In this document: in pieces, positions 38,272 to 45,974 of the stretch
How the letters are laid out: the number at the start of each line of letters is the position of its first letter
Position numbering within the stretch: position 1 is the first letter of the stretch
Assembly: GCA_020160915.1 (NCBI GenBank)
Contig: JAIUPK010000004.1
Span: forward strand, 1 to 64,000
Direction: 5' to 3'
DNA from: Actinomycetota bacterium
GTDB taxonomy: Bacteria > Actinomycetota > Actinomycetes > Actinomycetales > Microbacteriaceae
DNA length: 64,000 nucleotides
Notes under the pieces: model-generated
The model's database searches: none
What the model saw: only the letters and a program-made list of their open reading frames with translations
Told to the model about the DNA's origin: nothing
Made by a program: the position numbers and the translations under genes

Positions 38272-38309
38272 CCTGGTGTCCTTCCCGACATGATTCGGAT
38301 CACCAGACA

Positions 38310-38317
38310 GGTGCACC
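38310..38317 (-). promoter_or_regulatory. GGTGCACC site upstream of the M23 operon
   Basis: Perfect palindrome GGTGCACC, 39 nt before the start at 38271. The minus-strand context GTGCACCTGTCTGGTGA is the best match to the extended consensus. Confidence 0.6.
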
Positions 38318-38349
38318 ACCGCGCACAGGAACAGGAAGGGTACGGAGGG

Positions 38350-39426
38350 TCAGGCGGTTTCGCGGCGCACGTTTCGTGCAGTGCGGGCGGTATCTAGGAA
38401 CGCGATGGTCGCGGTGACGGCGTTCTCGAACATCGCCCACTGCTCAGCTGACAGGGCCGGGCCGATGGTTTCGGGGTCGTAGCGTTCGGTCCAGGTGGAG
38501 AGCTCGTCCCAGAGGTAGACGAATGACCGCACCGGCAGGAAGTCCCGCGGCTGCTCCTCGACCGCGTGGAGGCGTGCTGATGCGAGTTGGGCGGGGCGCT
38601 TCTTCGTCGCAGTTCTCGCACGCTCGACAGCGAGTACCGCGAGACGTTCTAGGTCCGCTGGCCGTGCCGTGTCTTCGAGTTCCCGGAGACGCGCGGCTCC
38701 TGCGGCTGCGGTGTCGCGGATGCCTGCCGGTTGTGCGGGGTCGCCCGCGAGGGTATCGAGTTCGGCGAGTGCTTGCGCGGCGCGGATGCGCTGCTGCGCT
38801 CCGGTGATCGACCCGCCCGCGTCGATCCGGTCAAGTTCCTCCCGCGCCCGCCGCTGGACGTCGTCGGGCTGCGCAGGGTCAGCGGCAAGGTTCTGCAACT
38901 CGTTGATGCGTTCAAGCGAGGTGTACGCGTTGCGGCCGGTGACCATGAGCGCGGCCTGCTCGCGGGTCTTCCCGATACTCCCGGCCGACGGTGGGGCCAC
39001 CGTGGCCCCACCGTGTGACCTGCGGTTTTCTTGTTTCGAGGTGAACCGAGACGCTTCCTGCCGGCCCGTCGCATCTTCGACCATGAGGGCTTTCAGTTCG
39101 GCGTAGAGGGTGGCTTCCTCGGTGCGGGTGAGGGGCTTGTGCAGAAGGTTGTCGTCCTGTTCAGCGAGGAGCTGCCCGAGGGTGGTGGAAATGCCGGAGC
39201 GCACCCACACGTTCACGGTCTTCCACCCGAGCCGGCGGATCGCGGCCAGACGGCGGGCGCCGCAGATCAGCATCCCGTCCGGGGTGACCGTGATCGGCTG
39301 CAACAGCCCATCCCGAGCGATCGACTCCACCAACGAGTCGAGGTCGCCGTAATCCTCGCGGTGGCGACGGCCGGCCCAGATCGAATCGACCGCGCGCTCC
39401 AACTCGATATGCCCCGCCTCGCTCAT
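38350..39426 (-). CDS. ParB/RepB/Spo0J-family partition-like protein
   Basis: 358 aa. The N-terminal ParB nuclease-like domain is visible in LVESIARDGLLQPITVTPDG and LICGARRLAAIRRLGW (GxRR box). A helix-rich middle follows, and the C-terminal half has Ala/Arg-rich coils. It may stabilise a circular or replicating form of the ICE, or bind the repeated palindromes. It overlaps the upstream gene by 4 nt. Confidence 0.85.
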   Translation of the reverse strand: MSEAGHIELERAVDSIWAGRRHREDYGDLDSLVESIARDGLLQPITVTPDGMLICGARRLAAIRRLGWKTVNVWVRSGISTTLGQLLAEQDDNLLHKPLTRTEEATLYAELKALMVEDATGRQEASRFTSKQENRRSHGGATVAPPSAGSIGKTREQAALMVTGRNAYTSLERINELQNLAADPAQPDDVQRRAREELDRIDAGGSITGAQQRIRAAQALAELDTLAGDPAQPAGIRDTAAAGAARLRELEDTARPADLERLAVLAVERARTATKKRPAQLASARLHAVEEQPRDFLPVRSFVYLWDELSTWTERYDPETIGPALSAEQWAMFENAVTATIAFLDTARTARNVRRETA

Positions 39427-40295
39427 GGCCTGCCCCGCATCACGCCGGGTGCGGCGACTTTGACCGCGGCACCCAAGTCCGTGTCATCCATGAGGTGCGC
39501 CAAGGACTCACCGATCAGCAGCCGCAGTAACACGCCACGGCCCGCGTTCGTGCCGGCCAGGTGCAGGTCGGGGGCGCCGAGGATGATCCGCAGCAGCCGA
39601 TACCAGGACGGTGCGGGCAGATCGAGCAAGGCACGGGCGTGCCGGTCGCGCCGGAGCGATTCGTATGCGCCCGCACGAGAGACGGACTCTGCCAGGCGTG
39701 CGCAGATGCACTCGACCGCCGCACGGGCGACCACTGGTTCCCACCGGTACCAGCACAGCAACGCGATCGTGTCCTCGACGGCGGATTCCACCCCCGTCGA
39801 TCCCGGTACTTCCATCTCGTCGCCGCTGACATCGTCGTCGTCATCGTGTGCGAACGGGTCGGCGCGGAACGCGGGGTGGTAGTCGGTGAGGGGGTTTTCG
39901 CGGTCGGAGAAGCGTTCGGCGTCATGGAAACTCGAGTACCTCGGCCGCCGAGCCTGATGCACAGAGCACAACAGACCATTGGCGCGGTTTTCTGCGATGC
40001 AGGTGATCTGCACGGCGCGGGTGATGACCGCCCACGGATCATCCGCCCGTCGCACCGAGGGCGTGCGCATCGCCTCGAACGCGGCAGCCGCCGCCTCCCA
40101 CGGGTCCAGGCCGTGCTTGCGGGCGAGCGCGGCGTACTTGTCAGCCGCGTACCGCATGAGCTCGGCGGCGACCGGGTCATTCCGCCACGCATCAGGCCCC
40201 TCAGCGCCGAGGCGGGTGAGGAGTTCGCGGAGCCGTTCTGAGTTCTCGAACCCACGCCCGCGACCGTCGCGGCGGGGAGTATTTCGTTGTGGCAT
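39423..40295 (-). CDS. Hypothetical ICE protein, possible sigma-like N-terminus
   Basis: 290 aa. The helical segment HGLDPWEAAAAAFEAMRT and AVITRAVQITCIAENRANGL look like a sigma-70-type region 2 helix pair, but the similarity is weak. A central acidic stretch (AHDDDDDVSGDEME) follows. AGGAGG sits upstream of the ATG at 40295. I do not recognise the family. Confidence 0.65.
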   Translation of the reverse strand: MPQRNTPRRDGRGRGFENSERLRELLTRLGAEGPDAWRNDPVAAELMRYAADKYAALARKHGLDPWEAAAAAFEAMRTPSVRRADDPWAVITRAVQITCIAENRANGLLCSVHQARRPRYSSFHDAERFSDRENPLTDYHPAFRADPFAHDDDDDVSGDEMEVPGSTGVESAVEDTIALLCWYRWEPVVARAAVECICARLAESVSRAGAYESLRRDRHARALLDLPAPSWYRLLRIILGAPDLHLAGTNAGRGVLLRLLIGESLAHLMDDTDLGAAVKVAAPGVMRGRP

Positions 40296-40316
40296 GGTGG
40301 CACCTCCTGACAAGCA

Positions 40317-40326
40317 GGTGCGCACC
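40317..40326 (-). promoter_or_regulatory. GGTGCGCACC site upstream of the ParB operon
   Basis: Perfect 10 nt palindrome GGTGCGCACC, 22 nt before the start at 40295, which is closer than in the other operons. Both half-sites are intact with two extra bases between them. Confidence 0.55.
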
Positions 40327-40373
40327 GTCTCCCCACCAACCCTGTCGCGCCACCGTCTTCTGCGCATAGCCGT

Positions 40374-40799
40374 TCACCCCAGCCCGATCCCGGACGGCCG
40401 CACCCACGACGACGAGCGCGGCCGATCCTGCGGCTCGAACACGTCGAACGACTCGAACACCGACGACCCCGAACGTTCCGCACGGCGATCCCGAATGTCA
40501 CCGGCACGGTTACGGGTTGCTCGGAATGCCTGGCCTGGCGCGCGGCGGACACGGTGCGCGAGCTCGGTCTGAAAGTTGATGCCGCGGCCTGCGATCCGGG
40601 CGGTGCTCGACGCGATCAGATCAGTCGGCCGCACCCACGCGATCCCGCGCCCCACCCGCGAGGAACGATCCCCGGCGGTGGTGGTGAGTGAGGGGTCGCG
40701 GTGCACGGCGAACGCCGACCGCTCCGCCTCCCCACCCTCGACCGTCTCGGGCCGCACATCCGGCGGCTCGATGCTGTTCGTCTCTGCGTGATCGTTCAC
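40374..40799 (-). CDS. Hypothetical basic ICE protein
   Basis: 141 aa from GTG with GGAGGAG upstream. Rich in Arg/Asp/Ser with no hydrophobic stretch. The segments AWVRPTDLIASSTARIAGRG and TELAHRVRRAP recur in many actinobacterial ICEs. No function is known. It overlaps the DUF2637 gene by 4 nt and is the last gene of the ArdC operon. Confidence 0.65.
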   Translation of the reverse strand: MNDHAETNSIEPPDVRPETVEGGEAERSAFAVHRDPSLTTTAGDRSSRVGRGIAWVRPTDLIASSTARIAGRGINFQTELAHRVRRAPGQAFRATRNRAGDIRDRRAERSGSSVFESFDVFEPQDRPRSSSWVRPSGIGLG

Positions 40800-41482
40800 G
40801 AGGTCTCCTCCTTCGCTCCATTGATCGCTGGGGTGAACCAGCGGCCGACGGTGGAGGGGTGCACGCCCAGGTGCCGGGCGATCTGCTTGTTCGACCACCC
40901 CTCCACCTCCCGCAACTGCGTCGCTTCCTCCCGCCGCTCACGCACCGACACCACCGGCAACTCCACTGGCTGCGCCTGCTCAACCTCCGGTGCGGCGACC
41001 GCCTGCGATGGAACGACCGTCTCTGCCGGAACCTCCTCGATCACGTCTGCATCCGGTGTGGTGGTGGGGCGGGTGAGGATGACGGTGAGGTGCGTGATCG
41101 ACAGCAGCACCAGCGGCGGGATCGCCGCGACCGACGCGGCAAGAACCGCCGGTACGTCGGTGTCGGCTGCGATGATCGCGTGGATTGCGTTCGCCGTGAC
41201 CGACACGACGGCGCCGGCGGCGAGAAGCGTCCACGGGTACCAGGTCGGGCGGGACTGGTTGGCGAGGGCGACGACGGCGACGGTCGCGACGACGATGATG
41301 CCGTCCACGATCAACGGCCACGCCCACGCCTGACCCGCTTCAATCCCAGACCGCTGCGCCAGATCAGCAAGCGCCGTGAAGGACAGCCAGAACGCGCCGG
41401 CTGCGATGAACACGGTGCCCGTGATCGCCGTCACCACCGCCAAGCGTCGACCCCGCGGCGAGACAGCCTCGGTGGTGTTCAT
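40796..41482 (-). CDS. DUF2637 membrane protein with C-terminal helix-turn-helix
   Basis: 228 aa. Four membrane helices (AVVTAITGTVFIAAGAFWLS; WPLIVDGIIVVATVAVVALA; LLAAGAVVSVTANAIHAIIA; VAAIPPLVLLSITHLTVIL) match DUF2637. A Pro/Glu/Val linker leads to a C-terminal HTH (REVEGWSNKQIARHLGVH, then PSTVGRWF). Such proteins (SpdB-like) assist intramycelial or cell-to-cell spread of actinobacterial elements. The HTH could tether DNA or control transcription. Confidence 0.86.
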   Translation of the reverse strand: MNTTEAVSPRGRRLAVVTAITGTVFIAAGAFWLSFTALADLAQRSGIEAGQAWAWPLIVDGIIVVATVAVVALANQSRPTWYPWTLLAAGAVVSVTANAIHAIIAADTDVPAVLAASVAAIPPLVLLSITHLTVILTRPTTTPDADVIEEVPAETVVPSQAVAAPEVEQAQPVELPVVSVRERREEATQLREVEGWSNKQIARHLGVHPSTVGRWFTPAINGAKEETS

Positions 41483-42390
41483 GAGATCACCCGGCCCGGT
41501 GATCCGCGCACCACACGACGCTCATCCGCCACGGGCTCCACGGACGTGCGAGGTGTGTGGTGGGTGGTGCGGTAGGCGGAGCGGATCGTCGCCATGATCT
41601 CCCGCGCCCCCAGCCCCGCGTGCTCTGCCGCAGGCCCCAGGGCGTCGAGGGTTGCGTCGGGTGGGGTGCCGGCCTCGGCGAGACGGCACGCGGCCCAGAA
41701 CAGCCCCCGGTTCCGCTCACCCTCACCGCGCCCGGCCACCCAACCGGCGAGCACCTTCGCATCCGAGCCCCGCCGCTCAAACCGAGAAGCACGCGCACGG
41801 TCGATAGGGATTGGGGTGCGCGGGTCCAGGAACTCGCGCAACCGCGCCGCATCGACTGGAGCCGATGGCTCGCCTGCGGTGACGATGAGCCGGTATAACG
41901 CCCGCACCCCGCCAGGGCGCAGCACGCGCGAGGGCGGGGCGATGATGTAGCCGCCGTCACCCCGGAAATCGACATGCACCCGCGCTGCCTGCCACGACGA
42001 TTGCGCACGGTCGGGGTCTGCCGGGTAGTAGGCGTGGAGGCCGCCGGAGGGGGTGCGTACGAGCACCGCCCACCCCGCCGCATGTCCGTGACGGTGCGCT
42101 TCGCGGAAAGCGGGGAATCCGGTGCCGGTCGCGTGCACGTCGACATCGACAACCTCCACCCCCGAGGCGGCACCAGTGGGGATGCCGATGTTCGCTGACG
42201 GCCACCTCGACCACCACCCGGCAACCTGCAATGGGTCAGCGGTCGCGTCACGGAACCCGCGGGCCACGAGCGGACGCTTCTCACCCGGCACGCACGGGAA
42301 CACCGGCACGCCGGCCGCAGCGAAGCGTGCCGCCGCCTCCGGGAGCGGCATCCCGCCGACTTCGGAGAACAGGTCGATGGCGCCCATCAC
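41479..42390 (-). CDS. Bifunctional primase/polymerase (prim-pol) domain protein
   Basis: 303 aa. The N-terminal prim-pol fold is visible: GVPVFPCVPGEKRPLV, WWSRWPSANIGIPTG, VEVVDVDVHATG with acidic catalytic residues, then TPSGGLHAYY and GDGGYIIAPPS. It could prime the ICE strand after transfer. GTG (42390) and ATG (42387) both fit. Overlaps its neighbours by 4 nt on each side. Confidence 0.92.
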   Translation of the reverse strand: MMGAIDLFSEVGGMPLPEAAARFAAAGVPVFPCVPGEKRPLVARGFRDATADPLQVAGWWSRWPSANIGIPTGAASGVEVVDVDVHATGTGFPAFREAHRHGHAAGWAVLVRTPSGGLHAYYPADPDRAQSSWQAARVHVDFRGDGGYIIAPPSRVLRPGGVRALYRLIVTAGEPSAPVDAARLREFLDPRTPIPIDRARASRFERRGSDAKVLAGWVAGRGEGERNRGLFWAACRLAEAGTPPDATLDALGPAAEHAGLGAREIMATIRSAYRTTHHTPRTSVEPVADERRVVRGSPGRVIS

Positions 42391-43469
42391 AGGCTCCTCA
42401 CCGACGACACCACCGCGCGGCGCGACTCCTCCGCCAACGGGTCAGCAGTCGGCCCGACCGTCGGCTCGGTGCGGTTCTTCGCTGGGGTGTCGCGGGTCAG
42501 GCCGGGAGGGTCACCGTTGCCGATCTGCACGGTGGGGAGCTGATCGAGAATCACGGCGGAGGTTTTGCGGACTCGTTCGCCGGTGGCCTGGACGACTTCG
42601 ACCGGGGACTTCTCCGGCACCGTCGCCGCCCACCCCGACACATACGGGACCGTGTAGTCGCTGGTGTCCATGCCGTGCGCTGCGGCGACCATCAACGCCA
42701 CCGAATCCGCCTCCACCTCACCGATCCCGCGATGCCCCGACGCATCGGGATTGTCTGGGCCGTGCAGCAGGACATGGGCGAGCTCGTGCACGAGGGTCTT
42801 CACCTGTGCCGCCTCGGGCATGTTCTCCCGCACCGCCACCGTCCGCGCACCGAAATCGGTGAGGCCGTTCGCGCCGTGGATCATGCCCTCATGCGGCACC
42901 CGCAACACCGTGAACCCCTCTGCCTCTACGAGACGCGCGATGCCATCCCAGAGCCCGTCGGGCGCTTCACCTTCCAACAGCCGCGGGGATGGCGGCGCGG
43001 GGATCGGATCACCCGCGGTCTGTGAGACATCCCAGACGTAGGCGGGGCGGACTCCGACCATGCGGGAGCGCACCGCCTCACCCGGTTTCGGTTTCTCGAA
43101 CCGGCCGAGCCGGCGCCACGACTCCGCCACCTTCGGCGTGAACGACGCGAACCTCCCGGTGACAGGGGCGAGGATCATGTACCCCGACTGGCCCTTCTCG
43201 ACCTGCCGGCCTAGTGCCTGCCACTGCTTGAACCCCGCCACATACGACGGCACCGGCTCCGGCACCCGGCCTGCCTCGAACGCCGCCTGATGCTGCACGA
43301 AGATCAGCAGTGTGTTGTTGAACGAACGCGCCCGAAACCGGGCCGCAAACTCCAGTGCCTGCTTCCAGTCCTCACCCGACACCAACGACTCCACCGCGCT
43401 GGTGAGCTGTTCATGCAGGGCGTCGAGCTTCGCATCCCGCGCTGCCCGCGCTTCCTCACTGGTTGCCAT
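42387..43469 (-). CDS. ArdC-like antirestriction protein (ssDNA-binding plus metalloprotease)
   Basis: 360 aa. The N-terminal ArdC-type ssDNA-binding domain (FAARFRARSFNNTLLIFVQH, VAGFKQWQALGRQVEKGQSG) is followed by a zinc metalloprotease-like domain with the HExxH motif VHELAHVLLHG and a downstream Glu (GEVEADSVALMV). ArdC proteins protect incoming single-stranded DNA from restriction. First gene of a four-gene operon with prim-pol, DUF2637 and a hypothetical protein. Confidence 0.9.
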   Translation of the reverse strand: MATSEEARAARDAKLDALHEQLTSAVESLVSGEDWKQALEFAARFRARSFNNTLLIFVQHQAAFEAGRVPEPVPSYVAGFKQWQALGRQVEKGQSGYMILAPVTGRFASFTPKVAESWRRLGRFEKPKPGEAVRSRMVGVRPAYVWDVSQTAGDPIPAPPSPRLLEGEAPDGLWDGIARLVEAEGFTVLRVPHEGMIHGANGLTDFGARTVAVRENMPEAAQVKTLVHELAHVLLHGPDNPDASGHRGIGEVEADSVALMVAAAHGMDTSDYTVPYVSGWAATVPEKSPVEVVQATGERVRKTSAVILDQLPTVQIGNGDPPGLTRDTPAKNRTEPTVGPTADPLAEESRRAVVSSVRSL

Positions 43470-43524
43470 CGCCGTCCTCCTTCCGCAGGTACCCGCACAC
43501 GGCGGGTGACCTCTGCGACCAGAA

Positions 43525-43597
43525 GGTGCGCGAAGGGGACCAGAAAAGCGATGGAGACGGGCGACGGACAGAAGAGTGAGCGACCGTCAGGTGCATC
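43525..43597 (-). promoter_or_regulatory. Two GGTGCACC-family sites upstream of the ArdC operon
   Basis: GGTGCGCG at 43525-43532 (56 nt before 43469) and GGTGCATC at 43590-43597 (121 nt before) are degenerate versions of the palindrome, in minus-strand contexts TTCTGGTCGC and CTGACGGTCGC. The gap 43470-43695 holds no other recognisable feature. Confidence 0.4.
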
Positions 43598-43695
43598 ACT
43601 GAACCCGACGTGGTCAGCCCACCTCTACCTCAGAAGCAGGACACCCGGTGATCCGAGCACCGGATCATGGTCACTTCGCCCGGTCGCATGCGCAC

Positions 43696-44634
43696 TTAGT
43701 CCGGGGCAGTACCCTTCGGCGCGTTGACAGTGATCCGTCGATACTCGCTCGGAGAGAGCCCGACACTACGACGAAACTGACGAGCCGCGAAATCAGGATC
43801 GCCCCACCCCACAGATGCCGCGATGACCGAAATCGTCGAGTCGGTGGTTCGCAACAACTCGACCATCCTCTGCACTCTGAGCATCGTCAAGTATGCGATC
43901 GGTGACTTCCCAAACGCCTCAAGAAAAATGCGTCGAAACTGCGACGAAGAGAGGTGAACAGACTCGGCCATATCTGCCACCGTCCATCGGCGATCGAGCT
44001 GTTGGCGGAGTCGTTCTACGGTGTCTCGTGCTTCGACGCGTAGGGCCCGGAATTGGCGGTAACGAGGCCCCGCCGGCGGTGCCGTGCTGCGTTGCATTGG
44101 GCTCGTGCGCGCGCCTGATGTTGCGAGCAACGGTACAACGACGTCAAGTACCGCGAATAGGCAGGCTTGCGCACGGTAGAAGCGTTCGGGTGTCAACCCA
44201 TCGACGCTGAGCGCCGCAAGTTCATCGAGCCAAGGCATGAGCAGACCTGCTCGTTCTTCGCCAATGCGCACGATCTGCGCAGGTTCCGCATAGTGGGCCT
44301 CTAGGAAGTCGCTGGCGTCGTGACGGGTACGAAACCGGGTAGCGTACTGCCAGAACACCTGGTCGATCACATAATCTCGATCCATATACAACGTCGTTGT
44401 GGTGATCCACCCTTCCGGCTCTGCCCCACACAGCGTGTTTGCCGAGAGCACGATCACGTCACCGACATTGACGTGACGGCTTCCGAACTCACTGAACAGT
44501 CGTGCGCTGCCCGCACGGACCACGATGATCTTTACGCAATCGAACGCGACAGGATCAATCGGCGCGTGGAGCGATTGTGTGCGTGCGGTTACTGGTGAGT
44601 AGTCCTTCTTACTGGGTGTGCGGGCAGCGCGCAT
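43696..44634 (-). CDS. AraC family transcriptional regulator
   Basis: 312 aa. The C-terminal AraC DNA-binding domain has two HTH units (RRWTVADMAESVHLSSSQFR and ISVIAASVGWGDPDFAARQF, ending SPSEYRR). The N-terminal sensor region has a cupin-like GDVIVLSANTLCG. The ATG at 44634 lies in the arm of a 17 bp inverted repeat; ATG 44655 and TTG 44694 are alternatives in frame. It lies downstream of and in line with the MFS and ABC-F genes, so it probably regulates that cassette. Confidence 0.88.
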   Translation of the reverse strand: MRAARTPSKKDYSPVTARTQSLHAPIDPVAFDCVKIIVVRAGSARLFSEFGSRHVNVGDVIVLSANTLCGAEPEGWITTTTLYMDRDYVIDQVFWQYATRFRTRHDASDFLEAHYAEPAQIVRIGEERAGLLMPWLDELAALSVDGLTPERFYRAQACLFAVLDVVVPLLATSGARTSPMQRSTAPPAGPRYRQFRALRVEARDTVERLRQQLDRRWTVADMAESVHLSSSQFRRIFLEAFGKSPIAYLTMLRVQRMVELLRTTDSTISVIAASVGWGDPDFAARQFRRSVGLSPSEYRRITVNAPKGTAPD

Positions 44635-44675
44635 CGTTTGGCTTCGAGGTCTCATCTGCTCGAAGCCAAACGATG
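44632..44675 (-). promoter_or_regulatory. 17 bp perfect inverted repeat at AraC gene start
   Basis: CATCGTTTGGCTTCGAG (44632-44648) and CTCGAAGCCAAACGATG (44659-44675) are exact reverse complements with a 10 nt spacer. It lies 30 nt after the MFS stop and includes the likely AraC start codon. It could be an operator for AraC autoregulation or a terminator of the ABC-F/MFS transcript, although no T run follows. Confidence 0.75.
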
Positions 44676-44705
44676 GCGAGGTTGCCGAAGACAAGGAACT
44701 GAGAC

Positions 44706-45974
44706 TCAGTGAGTGTCGAGTGGATGTGTCCTTTCGACGGCGCGCATGCGCCCTGCCCCGAGAGCGATTACCGCGAGAACCGGTGGCACTATGCCCGCGA
44801 CTATGAGGATCACAGGAATGGGCACCAGCAAGGAGAGCGGCCCCGCGATGGCGATGGAAACGGGCATGAACGCGATCGAGACAAAGAAGTCAAGGCTCGC
44901 GACTCGTCCGATCATCTCTATCGGCACCAGTCGTTGCAGCAGCGTTCCCCAAATGACGACGCCAGCTCCCGTCGCCGCGCCAACGACAAACAGTGCCGCG
45001 AGCATCACGATGAGGTTGGTGGCGGCACCGATCAGCACCAGCGGAAGGGTTCCTCCGCCCCAGCAAAGGATCATGAATGTCAGGTATCGGCGGGGAAGCT
45101 TCAGCGATGACACCGTCAAGGACCCGATGGCGCCCCCGATACCGTATGCGGCCAGCAGGAATCCGAAGGTTGCTTCCGCATCGTCGAATCGTTCGCGGGT
45201 CAGAAAGGGCAGGAGCACTTCGATCGGACCTTGGACGATGAGCGCAAGGGAAGAGCCGAAGATGAGCGTCCACAGGAGCCAGCGAGTGTGAACGACGTAC
45301 TTCACTCCCGCGCGCAAGTCTCCCCACACACCCGGCCGATCCTCTGGTTGAGCGGACCGCATCGCTTCGTCCCGATGGCGGAGGAAGAGAGTGATGACGA
45401 AAGCGATCGCGTAGCAGCCTGCCACGATGACCGCTCCGATCGCGGGGAAGAACAGGCCGACGATCACCCCGCCGAGGGCGGGGCCAAGTCCCTGCCCCAT
45501 TGACGGGCGCAGGGCACCCTCGAGCCCGTTGGCCGCGAGTAACTGTTCAGGAGGGAGAACGTGCGGTAGATACGCGCTGTACGCAGGGTAGAAGAACGCG
45601 CTCCCTGCACCCATTACAAAAGACGCGGCGCCGACATGCCACAGTTCGATCGTTCCGGTCATGGAGAGGATCGCGACTCCGGTCATCATGGCGGCAGTGA
45701 GTCCCTGCACCGTGATGATGATCTTTCGTTTGGAGAATCTGTCAGCGACCACGCCTCCGAAGATTGAAAAGAGGAACAGTCCAAGGCTCATCCCTGTTGC
45801 CACGGCAGAGAGCGCAAGAGGGCTGTCATCAAGCGCCAGCACTTGGAAGACCATGACAATCGTCCACATACCGGTGCCAAACACCTCGATGCCTACTGCC
45901 ATGAACAGGAGGCGGTAGTCACGAGATTCAAACGGCCGTAGCGCGCGCATCCGGTTGGAGGTCTGCTCACTCAT
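44706..45974 (-). CDS. MFS efflux transporter (MefA/EntS-like)
   Basis: 422 aa. Twelve or so membrane helices (for example FMAVGIEVFGTGMWTIVMVF, LALSAVATGMSLGLFLFSIF, AALFVVGAATGAGVVIWG). The motif A-like GGVVADRFSKRKIII after helix 2 is typical of MFS_3 exporters, a group containing macrolide efflux MefA. The start overlaps the ABC-F stop by 4 nt, so the two are one operon. The drug specificity is not predictable. Confidence 0.9.
   Translation of the reverse strand: MSEQTSNRMRALRPFESRDYRLLFMAVGIEVFGTGMWTIVMVFQVLALDDSPLALSAVATGMSLGLFLFSIFGGVVADRFSKRKIIITVQGLTAAMMTGVAILSMTGTIELWHVGAASFVMGAGSAFFYPAYSAYLPHVLPPEQLLAANGLEGALRPSMGQGLGPALGGVIVGLFFPAIGAVIVAGCYAIAFVITLFLRHRDEAMRSAQPEDRPGVWGDLRAGVKYVVHTRWLLWTLIFGSSLALIVQGPIEVLLPFLTRERFDDAEATFGFLLAAYGIGGAIGSLTVSSLKLPRRYLTFMILCWGGGTLPLVLIGAATNLIVMLAALFVVGAATGAGVVIWGTLLQRLVPIEMIGRVASLDFFVSIAFMPVSIAIAGPLSLLVPIPVILIVAGIVPPVLAVIALGAGRMRAVERTHPLDTH

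Noticed and set aside
36322-38397. 691 aa plus-strand open frame opposite the M23 and bitopic protein genes
   Set aside because: Antisense shadow; the minus strand encodes clear M23 zinc motifs.
39031-39882. 283 aa plus-strand open frame opposite the ParB-like gene
   Set aside because: No RBS, Arg/Gly-rich composition, and the minus strand has the ParB GxRR box.
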